Part shown: positions 10,569 to 21,038 of the stretch, one piece after another
How positions within the stretch are numbered: position 1 is the stretch's first letter
Layout: the number at the start of each line of letters is the position of its first letter
Assembly: GCA_030411725.1 (NCBI GenBank)
Contig: MU839839.1
Span: 62,001 to 126,000, forward strand
Reading direction: 5' to 3'
From: Echria macrotheca
Lineage: Eukaryota; Ascomycota; Sordariomycetes; Sordariales; Schizotheciaceae
DNA length: 64,000 bases
Notes under the pieces: generated by a model
Database searches by the model: none
What the model was told of the DNA's origin: nothing
Seen by the model: the letters and a program-made list of their open reading frames with translations, nothing else
Translations under genes and position numbers: made by a program

Positions 10569-12459
10569 AAGATGTTTTGAAGTGTCGTTCTTTTTCGGGA
10601 TACCAAGGTTGTGTTTGCTTTGGCGGGGAAATAAGTGTAACTTGGGAAGGAGAGGGCGGTTATAGGGATCAGTTCGTCATCCGTATAGTTCATTTGATAC
10701 CGTAACATGAGAATATGAATATGTCATAAGCTGCTGTGTATTTCGAATGGGGGATGGGTAAACAAAGAAAAGGGGTAAGTTCCACTTGGGTTTGTCATCC
10801 GTCGTCTGTCAGCACGAACTCGTGGGACAGCTCACATGGCCACCGTGGAGGGACCAGTGCGATGTCGCCACACTCGTTGTCCCATATTCAAGAGGCAACA
10901 CTTGGTTCACCTTGGGGGAGTTATATGGCCAAACAAGACGAGCAAAGAAAGGGGTGGGATATTGAACACAGCTGCAGAGCCAACCCTTCGCGAAAGTACT
11001 TTGGCAACTTTGGTAAAACCGGCAACGTCAACTGCATCTCCCCATTTTCTGATGTATGCCCAAGCCACCTCGAGATACTACTCCCAGTATATATATCTGT
11101 ATCTATACATGTTGCCGGAATTTTTCTTATGATTGGTTATAATGTACCGTTTTCTTCTTCCGAGATTGAACAACAGAACCTGTTGGCTTCATAGGTAGCC
11201 CCGTTAGATATTATTTACTTGCTTGATATTATTTGTTTGTTCGGTTGTTCGTTGTTTACCTTGGTCGTTCGCGCTACGGATACATGCTCACCAAACCACA
11301 CAAAACTCCCAGTCCCAAGTTTTGTCTACCTACCTTACCTTTCCTTGTCTTCTAACCTTGTCTTAACCATTGATCGGGATCGGGATCGAAACGACACACT
11401 TCCACCGCAACGGGAACAGAGAGAGAACGAGATAGTACATCACCCACCTTTCCCAAGGAGACTTACATTACTTAGATAGTTGGGAATTGGGAATTAGGCC
11501 TAAGCATAAAGTTGACCTGAGTGAAAATCCGGGTCATTCATTTCATTTCATTTCATCCTACCCATCCCATCCCATCCCCTCTTCTCACCTCCTATAATAA
11601 CCCCACCCTTCCATAATGAACCATAATGAAAGCATAATACCCCAGGTCGATCATCATATGCGTCCCAGCATCCGGTTCACAAACTTCATGCATCGCAACA
11701 GACACGGAAAACACCAAACACCACCTGAGTATCCATGGAGATGCACATCACTCCAGATAGACAGCCAACTCCGAAATATTCAACACGACTCCATGAAATT
11801 GGTCATCTACCCTGACTAGGTAAAAGGGAGACTGAACGACTGAATGTATATGTATATACAAAACCTCCACCAACACTCAAATATAGCTGTACAAAGAGAA
11901 GATAGACCGAAAGAAGGTAGACCGCCCGCCCCATTCCTATAGGATCCCACCTATAACAAAACTCCCCGCCATGCTTTCCTATCCCAAACCTAACCAACCA
12001 AAAGGTCCCATACAAAAAATGTCGAGTACATTTTCCATTCTCTTTCCAAAAAAATCATAGTTTCATACAAACCCCCTTTCTCCCCTCCCAAAATACCCCT
12101 TCTAGGTTGTCACAGTACATTATGTAATAAAACATGTTTGCGTGTCCCTTTTCCCGGGCAGCGTACAGTCCGTACAAGTCAGCGTACAATCATATACCCC
12201 ATATAATAGTCATGCATTAAGAATGAAAGGAAAGAAAAAAAGATCGGAAGCCATCATGCGTGATGGGCGTAGATGTGGGTTCATTTCCACAGCGGCTTCG
12301 AATATTGGAAATCTCTTGCCGCGCGTCCCGTGTCAGCGGCTGGCTGGACGGGCTGCAGGGCTGACTTTTGGAGCGCCCGTCAGCCAGCCCTGCAGCCTGT
12401 CTGCGGCTGAAAATCGAACCACATCACAGATCTGTGCGCACAGAAAGACCGAAAACGCG
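10569..12459. other. Intergenic between convergent genes
   Basis: About 1.9 kb between two convergent genes, so it should contain both 3' UTRs. It holds short pentamer runs (TTTCA and CCCAT repeats near 11538-11580) and pyrimidine-rich stretches, but no supported gene. Confidence 0.45.
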
Positions 12460-13695
12460 TCACGCCAGCTCGGACAAGACCGTCTCGCACAGCTCCTCGT
12501 AGCGCCGGGCGTCGAAGCGCTTCCGCTGCCACCCGTTCCGACGGAGCCGCTCGATGCGTGCCTGGCGGTCCATCTTGCGCATCTCGTCGGTCTCGAGGTT
12601 CGGTGGTGCTGTCGCAGCGGTTTCCACCGGAGGTTCCGGGAGGATTATTGTTGTTGGCCCGATCGTCACCCGGCGGCTTGTGATGGACGACAAAAGTTCA
12701 TCCACGCTCGCGGCATGGCGGCTGAGCTGCGCGCGGAGGTCTGATAGATTCTCGCAGAAGCGGTCGATGGAGCGCGCCACTAGGAACGCGTCGTCCTCGG
12801 GGATCAGCTGCAGTGGCTCGTCTTCAACGACGGGCTGCAGTGGGAGCTGGAGTTCGGTCTCGTGGAACTTGAGCGGCTTTGCTGGGGGTTCGGGCAGGTC
12901 CTGGCGGGCGGCGCCTGAGTGGAAGTACTCGTCGTCGAATCCGAGTGTAGGTGAGTCTGGTCGGACCAGGGGCTCTGGTATCCGGATCGTCTCCTCCTCC
13001 GGAAGTGAAAATGAGACCTTCTTGACCCGTTTCGGAGGGGGAGACGTCACTGCTGATTGCGACTTAGAGAGCTCATCGAACGAGCAGATGGAGTTCGTAG
13101 GAGACGAAAGACGCGTTTCGGGCGTGGCGGCCCGGGAGCTGATAGAGCAGGCCGGAGAGGGGCAGCTGGAGCTGCGAGATGAGCCGACGGACCCGTTGCG
13201 TGTCCGCGTGATCACAGAGTCTTCGGCGGCATCAATCAGCGCTGCTGCCCGATCGAAGTGTGTCCGTGCCTGCTGGAGCAGCTTCGTCCTGGATGGCGAG
13301 TTGGGAGGCAGAGTTCGTGCGCAGAGCTCCATTGACGTGGCCGCGTAGAAGTGGAGGTAGATGATGTATACCGGTTCAACCTGGGAGGTGTCCTTGATGT
13401 TGTCGAGGATCTCGACGCATCTGGCCGAGCAGGCTCGATACCGTTTGGTGACATGCTGCCGCTTGATATCCGAGATGGCCCGCTTCCATTCCGCGGGCGT
13501 ATAGGGCAGGACCGGGAGAGATACTGGCGGCGAGTGCGATAATCGCTTTGCCAGCCTTGGCCTGACCACTGGCGTAGATCCGGTGCTGGCAGATCGTTGA
13601 TGAGACTGATGAGAAGGAGCCAGAGGCGGCAGAGGAGGCGAGAGAAGACTAGCCCGGTTGCTCGAGGCGAGCATCAATGGAATTAACCCCCCCAT
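12460..13695 (-). CDS. Conserved fungal hypothetical protein
   Basis: Single-exon open frame of 411 aa, starting at MGGLIPLMLASSNR; the frame continues upstream, but only through a non-ATG codon. I do not recognise a named family. Residues ~60-170 look helical and TPR-like (TPAEWKRAISDIKRQHVTKR, YLHFYAATSMELCARTL, KLLQQARTHFDRAAALIDAA). A Ser-rich linker follows, then a basic stretch KRVKKVSF and acidic/proline linkers. A helical segment, ARSIDRFCENLSDLRAQL, comes before a highly basic C-terminal helix with RQARIERLRRNGWQRKRF. The base composition and long open frame support real coding. No signal peptide or membrane segment is seen. Confidence 0.72.
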   Translation of the reverse strand: MGGLIPLMLASSNRASLLSPPLPPLAPSHQSHQRSASTGSTPVVRPRLAKRLSHSPPVSLPVLPYTPAEWKRAISDIKRQHVTKRYRACSARCVEILDNIKDTSQVEPVYIIYLHFYAATSMELCARTLPPNSPSRTKLLQQARTHFDRAAALIDAAEDSVITRTRNGSVGSSRSSSCPSPACSISSRAATPETRLSSPTNSICSFDELSKSQSAVTSPPPKRVKKVSFSLPEEETIRIPEPLVRPDSPTLGFDDEYFHSGAARQDLPEPPAKPLKFHETELQLPLQPVVEDEPLQLIPEDDAFLVARSIDRFCENLSDLRAQLSRHAASVDELLSSITSRRVTIGPTTIILPEPPVETAATAPPNLETDEMRKMDRQARIERLRRNGWQRKRFDARRYEELCETVLSELA

Positions 13696-16510
13696 GACGA
13701 CGACGGTGGTGGTGGTTGTGGAGAGAACGGCTGATGTTTCCAACGAACTGGATCTCGGGGAGGCCTTCAGCTTTTGTTCAGCTTTTTGCCGCTGTACGAC
13801 TCATATGCGGCGGCGGGTGATACAAGGGCTCGGCAATGCCGTCGTCGATGCAGGTGGCCGTGGGCTGAAGAAGAGTGATCGTCCCAAGGCGGCACAAAGC
13901 ACAGGTCGGGAAATTGGAGTGGTGGTGCTGATGTCGAGTTCCAAGACAGGCCAACACGAGGCGGGCTGGCGGCAGTCTTTAGCCTCGCGACGACGCGACG
14001 TCTTCTCGAAGTCGGCAAGGCCCGTTCTGGAACGGCGTGGTCGGAACACCGAGCCTCTTGGATCGCCGGTGCCTTGAAACGAGGCCGATCGCGCACGACC
14101 CGGACTCTGGGCTCTGGGTCAGGAGGGGCCACCCGTCACAAAATATTAGCCTGTATGGCGTCCAGTGTGTCCGGTGTGGATGGAAACCCGGAGTCGAGCC
14201 GCCGAGGAGGCCGGCAAAAACGTCGAGCTGAGACCTGTCGCCGTTCTTCAGGCGGGTGAATCGATCCGGCCGGAGTCGAGGGGCGGATTCGACGGCGACT
14301 CAAACGCCAACCTTGCAGACAACCAGAGAAACGACCGTGGCGGTGGAGAAGGAGCGGACAGAAGGGATCAAGACGTCCAGAAACCAAACGGGCGACGGGC
14401 CTTTTTCTTTGAATTCGCGCGCCAGTGGGGAGCTGCTGGGCCACTGCTGCGAGAGGGCAGGCATGACTGCTGGAGGCTAGCCTGCCTTCCCTTTCTTCCC
14501 TTTTGGCTGCATGACGCCAGCGGCCCAAGTGCAATTTTGGCGAGGGCCTGGTGGAGGCTGGTCCTGGCCAGTGCAGGCGCAGGTGCCACACCACGGCTCG
14601 TGTCGATGCTGCCCGCCAGCCCAGCGCAGGGGGCCCCGAGACCCCTGCGCTACCGTACCCCACCCTGTGCTCCGCTCACACTGGGATCAAAAACAAACGA
14701 TTCCGGTTGGACGGTTCGGTCGACTTCGGCTCTTTCCAGTTGAACAGTCCTGGACAACTTGGTTTCGACCGAACCCTCGTCTCGAAACAGCCACTGTCCA
14801 AATCCACACACACACACACACACACACACACACCACCACCACCATCACGACGTCGCCAGCCAGACTTGGAATTGGCGAACAGACGCAAACGCAGACCCGT
14901 AATCTGTTTCCGTGTCATCAGTCTGCTCCTTCAGTTGTCCATGTGCAGCCGCGCTGATGCATCACCGTCGTGGCAATGACACCATAACTGTATCTCGACT
15001 GTTTGCTCCATGTGTCTCCTGTCACAAACGACACATCCCAGGCAGATGATGATAATAGCTGGTCCTGGTAAACCGTACTCCGTCCCGTTCTTCAGGCAAA
15101 CAAACCCTTTCCACTGTCTTCTCCGCGCGCGTGCGCATAACAAACCTCATTTTGAGAGTTCCAATGTTCCATAAAACCACAGCAATGCTTATTTGCCCTC
15201 CTGCCCATCCCACTCTCCCACTTTCAAACCTCACGGGACCTTGGGACGCGGGAAAAAAATATTGAAGAAAAACGCGATCCTTCAAATTGCCCAAAACAAT
15301 GCAAAACACTCGTTCATCAAATCTCTTATCAGACTCTCAGCCTCTCTGCTGTTGGTTTTGCGTGTAGTGTACGGAAGTACCAAAGTCCCAACAAGAAGGT
15401 GCAATTTACCAACACCAGTCCTGACGAAATCTCGGACCCTAGTTGAGAGAATCCCTGAACACCACCCCCCATAAAAAGCCAAGCACAAGCACAGACCGCG
15501 CGGGGGCGGGAAGGGAAGGGAAGGAAAGAAACTGAATCGCAAAAAAAGCGGGATGGACAGCGCCAATCAACGACCCAGACCCCGTGGAGAGAGAGAGACA
15601 GAGTTTTATCAGACTGTTCCATCGGTCGGCACACACTCTCCTCTCGCTGCGACTCTATGGAGGGGTAAAACAGAAACAACGTCTCATAAAAGATCTTATG
15701 TATCACTCACATCTATAAACTACTACTATGGTATACTACGTAAGTAACATTCTCCTTGCAGCAATAAACTAGTTAGGTATCCGTCCTGTGACACACACAC
15801 AACGATGGGAACTCAAAACCGATCACGGGATTCACATTCGAGGGGGAGGGAGACCCGTCAAGGTCCCGCCCGCAGCCTGATGATATCCACCACGACGACG
15901 CGTGTTCCTCCTCCTCCTCCCCCTCTGCGCGCCCGCAACAACAAGAAAGAAAAAGGTCAATATCCGATAAAAATATTGATTGCCAAAAACGCGCAGCCAT
16001 CAAGCCACACATGTCAAAGTCTCAAGCCAGAGAGGCTCAGGTCAGCAAAACTCTCAGACGAGTTCATCCCATAGTTATGTGGTGGCTTCTTCCTCCGCTG
16101 CAGGACACACACACACACCTCGAGAGTCCACAGGAGAGAGAACATAATGACAACCCAACGAATCACATCCCCTGGAAATACAAGTCCTCAGATCAACCTA
16201 CCCCATCGCCACGGACCATCCCAGAGCTTTGACGGTGGACGAGCAGACGCACGCCACAGCTCTTTGGTAGCATCGCTCCGCTATGACCTTTGCCAAGCCT
16301 CCACCAGGTGGTTGATCTACGAGCAGCGAGCGCCATCGCCAGCTTCTGGGGACTGTGGGGACGAAGCTTCACACTTGCTTGATCGATCTTCGCTTACCAC
16401 GTAGAAAAGATCCCAGTGGAGTCGACAGAATAGGAGTCTATCTCGTGAAAAAGTCTAGAATAACTGCTCCGCTCAAGCTGCCACCCGTTGATTTTAGACG
16501 CCAGATCCTT
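13696..16510. other. Intergenic, 2.8 kb
   Basis: This gap holds the promoter side of the hypothetical gene and the 3' side of the histidyl-tRNA synthetase. Several open frames of 60-190 codons exist (for example 14136-14663 minus and 14165-14743 plus), but they overlap each other in conflicting frames and show no domain. A (CA)14 microsatellite lies at 14805-14832. Confidence 0.4.
14805..14832. repeat. (CA)14 microsatellite
   Basis: Uninterrupted CA dinucleotide run of 28 nt, followed by a short CAC trinucleotide run, in intergenic sequence. Confidence 0.95.
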
Positions 16511-19304
16511 CTATGGGTTCGAACCACCCGCCGCCTTCGCCTCCGCCTCCGCAGGGCGCTCGGCCGTCTGTACATCACTAGTTGCGGGAGTAGGCTGCTC
16601 CGTCACCAGAGGTGTGGGTGAGTCAGTCGACGATACTTGTACGTCGTCGCTCTTGATTCCGTGGACGACCCTCAGACCTGCCGCTTCGCGGACAATCGAG
16701 TCTAGCTGCTTTTTGAGCACCAGCCTCTGTTGCACTTCCTCCTCCAGCTTCTCCAGACTGATCAGCTCTCCCTCCTTCAAGGGATGTTCGGCAGGGAGAC
16801 CCATCTCTTTGATCCGCACCTTGCCCTGGGCAAGCTCGTCCTAGTCGGCGGTATTAGTCTCCAAATCGCTGGGCCGACCAAACTAGTAGCTAGGCGCTGC
16901 ATCGATGGGTCGCTGTTAAATAGGGGTCCAACTTACATCTCCCAGAATGAGTGCAAAGGGTACTCCGTTTTGCTCGGCGGCCTTGAACTGAGCAGGCAGC
17001 TTGGGCTTCACCTTGTACAGAAATTCGGCCTTCACAATGTCAGCAATCATTCGCCAGATCTCATCTGAGCTTTCGCTCGGCTGCGTGCTGCAGGACTGCG
17101 ACAGACCTTGATCCCTGCGTCCCACAGGCGAGCACAGACTTGACTCCTCTCTTTGAGCAATCCGGTGAAATCCTTGCCGCCACCGAATGCCATAACGAAG
17201 ACGTCGACATCGTTCTTCCTTGGCTTCTCGGTGGTCTTCTGGGCGGCCATTCTGGCCTTGGTGATGGAAAAGATGCGGTCGATACCAAAGGAAATGCCGA
17301 CGCAAGGCACCTGCGTCTTGCCAGAGAACATGCCGACAAGGTTGTCATATCGGCCACCGGCGGCGACAGAACCTGTTGCATGTCAGAATTGATCCAAAAC
17401 TTCTCCTGTAACTCTTACCAATTCCAAGAGTTGGGTCGTTGGAACGGTCCTCGTCGGGGTCCGAGGACTTGGCACTCTTCTTTTTGGATTTTGACGGAGC
17501 CTCCGCAGCGGCCTCGGAGGCTGAGACGGCCGGAGCGGAGCCCTCCGTAACCACTTCGTAGATAACTCCGGTGTAGTCTTTTCACGTCAGCGCCTCCGTG
17601 CATCAGAAACAGACCTGGGTACCTACAGTCAAGTCCTATCTCTGCGGTTAGTGATTGCTAGAGTCCCGTGGGAGGTTGGAGACGTACCTCTGGCGAGAGA
17701 GAGATCAAAAGAGACAGTGTGCAGAGCATCAAAATACTCGAGAATGGTGAAGAGTGTGTCCAAATCAGCCATTCCCTGCTTCATGGACTCGTTCTTGGAG
17801 AGCTCCTCGTCCGCCTGGAGTTTCTCGAGTAGATCACGTTGCCCTTTGAGGACCACCCACTTTCCTGCGACCTGTTAGCCTGCACATCCGGTGCTGAAAT
17901 CGTCACTCACCGATCTTATCGGCAATAGCCGGGTCGAGGCCCTTCTCGTCAACCATCTCCTTACGGACATCTTCCCAGGGCATTTTGTCCAGCTTGTCCA
18001 CGGCCGAGGAGATTGGCCGAAGAAGTGGTTCGGGCACACCGCAGACTTGGAAGATGCCATCGAGAATTTTCCGGGTATTGAGCTTGATTGTATACGTCCC
18101 TTTCCAACCGAGGCTATCGAATACCTCGTTGATAATTCGGATCTGAGAGAGGGTTAGTATTGCTGTGGCGGGTTTCAGAGGGTGGAGAGACAAACAATTT
18201 CAGCATCAGGGATCATGGGATCGTAAACACCGGCAATATCAAAACTATGAACGGTCTGTTAACAAACCTGCTGGCCATCTCAAACTGGAAACTGTACTGT
18301 GAACATACTCGCATTGATACTGTCGATAGTTAGTTGCTGCCTGGTAATATAGGGCTAGGCTCGACTTACAAACTCCCTCATTCTGCCCTTGCTGACCGCT
18401 GGCTGGTCTCGACGGTACACCTTCGCAATGTGGTAGCGTTTGATGGATGCGATGTCCTTGTTCATCGCCAGGTAGCGGGCTTCACCGTATGTAAGCTTAG
18501 CCACCCTATCATTTTCAAATAATCACATACCGAACGGAACCGTCAAGTCATATCTCAAGCTACAGAGTTCGCCTCCTTGATCCGCGAGGTCATACTGTTC
18601 AAGTTAGCAATTCCCATGAGCTTATTTGTCGAAATAGGGGTTGGCCACAAACAATGAGCTTGCTGTCCTCGCCATATTTCCCTGTAGGGTCCCGTCAGCC
18701 CTATTCCATCAATGACTCCGCGGTGGAATATACCGGCAAGAATTTCTATAATATGTCAGCACGTGTTCTCGCCGCGGGTTGTAAAGGCAGCAACAGACCT
18801 TTTAGCTCGAATACCGGAGTGTCGATCGTGGTTCCGCCATGACGCTCTAACAAGTCTGGTCAGAATACACCTCCAAAGTTACTTTCCAATTTCATGCCGT
18901 ACTAAACACATCTGTGATTGTAGAGAAAATCTTCTCCCGGATGACCATGTCAACTCCATCCCCTATTTTTTGTCAGCCCTCGTTCGGTCATGGCTATGTC
19001 GATGATGGCGTACAGTCTTTGGTGCCCTTCGGGGTCCTATTGGGTGTCTGTTAGCCATTGTACCACTAGGCTATGCTCACAACAACATCCAAGAATTTTC
19101 TCCGCCGTGAAGCAGCAAGGAGGGGCTATGCGACGGCGGCGCGGGGCAGGTGGTCTCCGGCGAGGAGACCGAGAAGGGGAGGGCGTCCAATGGTTCTGGC
19201 ATGGTGTCGCCCAGAATATACTGGCGCACTCCATTCCATGGACTGGATATCATGCGAACGGGGCTGACCTACTTGATCTCGAATTTTGGGGCCTTGGGCG
19301 CCAT
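16511..19304 (-). CDS. HTS1: Histidyl-tRNA synthetase, 17 exons including four micro-exons
   Basis: Class II synthetase that charges tRNA-His. Exons (minus): 19304-19273, 19036-19014, 18962-18903, 18846-18799, 18745-18734, 18681-18653, 18594-18531, 18479-18370, 18319-18309, 18244-18196, 18142-17911, 17864-17688, 17635-17627, 17577-17419, 17372-17107, 17029-16937, 16840-16511. The sum is 1704 nt, 567 aa, with no frame break. Family motifs appear only after splicing: TPKGTKDWDGVDMVIREKIF, DTPVFELKEILAGKYGEDSK, YDLTVPFARYLAMN, YRRDQPAVSKGRMREFYQCD, LARGLDYYTGVIYEV and GGRYDNLVGMF. The conserved RGLDYYTG motif spans a 9-nt exon (17635-17627); exons of 11, 12 and 23 nt are also needed. A Lys/Ser/Asp-rich insert follows VIYEVV, and a Pro/Ala-rich tail follows the anticodon-binding domain. 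An in-frame upstream ATG at 19496 would add a mitochondrial-type presequence. The identity is certain; single exon ends are hand-placed. Confidence 0.95.
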
Positions 19305-19496
19305 GGTGGGCGGTGCGGGGCAGGTCGGAGCTTGACGGTGCTTGCAGCAAGCGGCAGAAAAGTGACGTCGCGGCGCGGAATGGCGGGATCCGATCGAGGC
19401 TCTGGCGAGGAGTCCGGGCAGTGCTGCTAGTCGTCGTTGTGGCCAAAGAGACCGACAGACGGTTGTCCACGAAGGGGTGATGCGGAGGGTGGACAT
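19305..19496 (-). other. HTS1: Candidate alternative N-terminus: mitochondrial presequence of histidyl-tRNA synthetase
   Basis: The frame stays open upstream of MAPKAPKFEIK to an ATG at 19496. It adds 64 residues starting MSTLRITPSWTTVCRSLWPQ and including ALPGLLARASIGSRHSAPRR. The stretch has many Arg and Ser and no Asp or Glu, as in mitochondrial targeting peptides. A single HTS1 gene making both cytosolic and mitochondrial enzyme from two starts is established in yeast; its use here is inference. A further upstream in-frame ATG at 19634 would add acidic residues and is less likely. Confidence 0.65.
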
Positions 19497-21038
19497 GGAA
19501 ATCCAGGGGAAGCGTGACTCAATTGTGCATCGCTTTTCGAACTTGCTGTTGGGTAAAATCGACCCGCTCCCAAGCTGCGGGCCTGCTGCACGGCTGAGAC
19601 GAGGCTGCCGCCCTGGAAGCTCCCTATTGGACACTGCCCGGCCCTATCAAGAGCGCTGTTGCGATAACGTTAACAGAACGCCCAATCGTGCTGCCATCAA
19701 AAAAGTGAACTTTGAAAATTGAAGCGCTTCAAACAAAACAACAATTGAAAAAGCTTGTCAGAATAGTTGCCGACCTGCCTACGTCATTTGGCACCACATC
19801 CGTGTCCTTACTTTTTCCCATTCGAGAAAGCCGCGCAATGCACACCTTCGGATTTTCAGCCATCGTCTTGGCATCTCCAATCACCGTGCCATTGTAATTC
19901 TCCCGTCCGAAAAGCAGTTGCCTGAGACTCGCCTCGGCCAGGCAACCAGGACCCAGGCCTCAAACCTTAACCTCTCAGACCGATCTTCCAATATCGCGGT
20001 GGTTACCGCAGCGGTACGGAAGTTAGACTCTCAAGTCTGGAACACGGTGTCTTCGGTTTCTCTCCGCCGTGACTCATCGGCGGCTCCGGGCCACCCTCAG
20101 CCGTTTCTTCGGACCGGGCCACCATGGTTCCGAATTATTCTCGATCAGGTTTGCCTACAATGAGATGGGACGACGCATCCATCCCCAAATAAACAACGGG
20201 AGGCGGGAGTCGCTTGTGTGGTCTGGAAAGCCATACGAAATACGTCGTATTCCAACGCCTGCAATTGGACGACGGACATGGGTTTCAAAGTCGCAAATCC
20301 CGATCAGGCCACGCCGCCACGGACGGGAGAGCTCGAGTGCTCGGGGTCGAGGCTCGAATCGCTGCCCGCTTCAACGGCCGCAAGTGTGTCGAAATGCCAC
20401 CGGATGCCGATATAATGCTGTCGATATCGCGGCCAAATTACTCTAGACGTTGGACTCGAAGTTACTATCGTCGTGGCGATTGCCTGGACTTTGTACCGGC
20501 AGCCCGCTTCAGCAGCCGGGTCGGCAGCCCGGGGTGATCTAGACCCCGAGTATGACCCGACCGCGCCGTTGCATTTAGCGGCCTGGGGAGACGCGCCGAA
20601 CCACCTGGAACTCCAAGGCAGCGAATGGGGGGCCTGCAGCTGGACGAGAAGCGAAGCCACTTGTGTCTTGGCGCCTCGTCGTCGGCAATAACTACAATCG
20701 TCCTCTGATGAAATTCGTCCCGGCCACCTACACCGTCTCGTCACTGTCTCTTGAGGATAAAAACACTGACACTGCGCCATGCTCTGCAACTAGCTGCGGC
20801 TGTCATTGTTGTGCGTTTCGTTCGATTCTCAGACGCTCCCTTACCAATCTTGCGCTTGCCTTGCATTATCGCCTCATTGACTATTTGTTGTTATTTTTAT
20901 CCGGGACATACACCTAGGTAACCCGTAACTGATCTCATTCTTATGATATAGCTTTGGACGACTTGCTTTCTCTCCTGCTGCGGCGGATTATCTCATGGAG
21001 GTGCGTCCTCGATCTCGCTGACACGACTCCCCGTCAAG
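19497..21038. other. Intergenic between divergent genes
   Basis: About 1.5 kb between the divergent histidyl-tRNA synthetase and ABC transporter genes, so it should carry both promoters. Scattered CGG/CCG triplets are present, but I could not single out a binding site. No gene is supported. Confidence 0.4.

Noticed and set aside
13767..14743. Several Arg/Pro-rich open frames on both strands upstream of the 12.5-kb hypothetical gene
   Set aside because: They overlap in conflicting frames, with the composition expected of GC-rich non-coding DNA.
16505..16525. GGTTCGAACC palindrome resembling a tRNA B box
   Set aside because: It lies in the last codons of the histidyl-tRNA synthetase; no tRNA fold surrounds it.
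19040..19085. tRNA A-box-like TAGCCTAGTGGTACAATGG in intron 1 of the histidyl-tRNA synthetase gene (minus strand)
   Set aside because: No B box (GGTTCGANNCC) or acceptor-stem pairing follows, so there is no tRNA.
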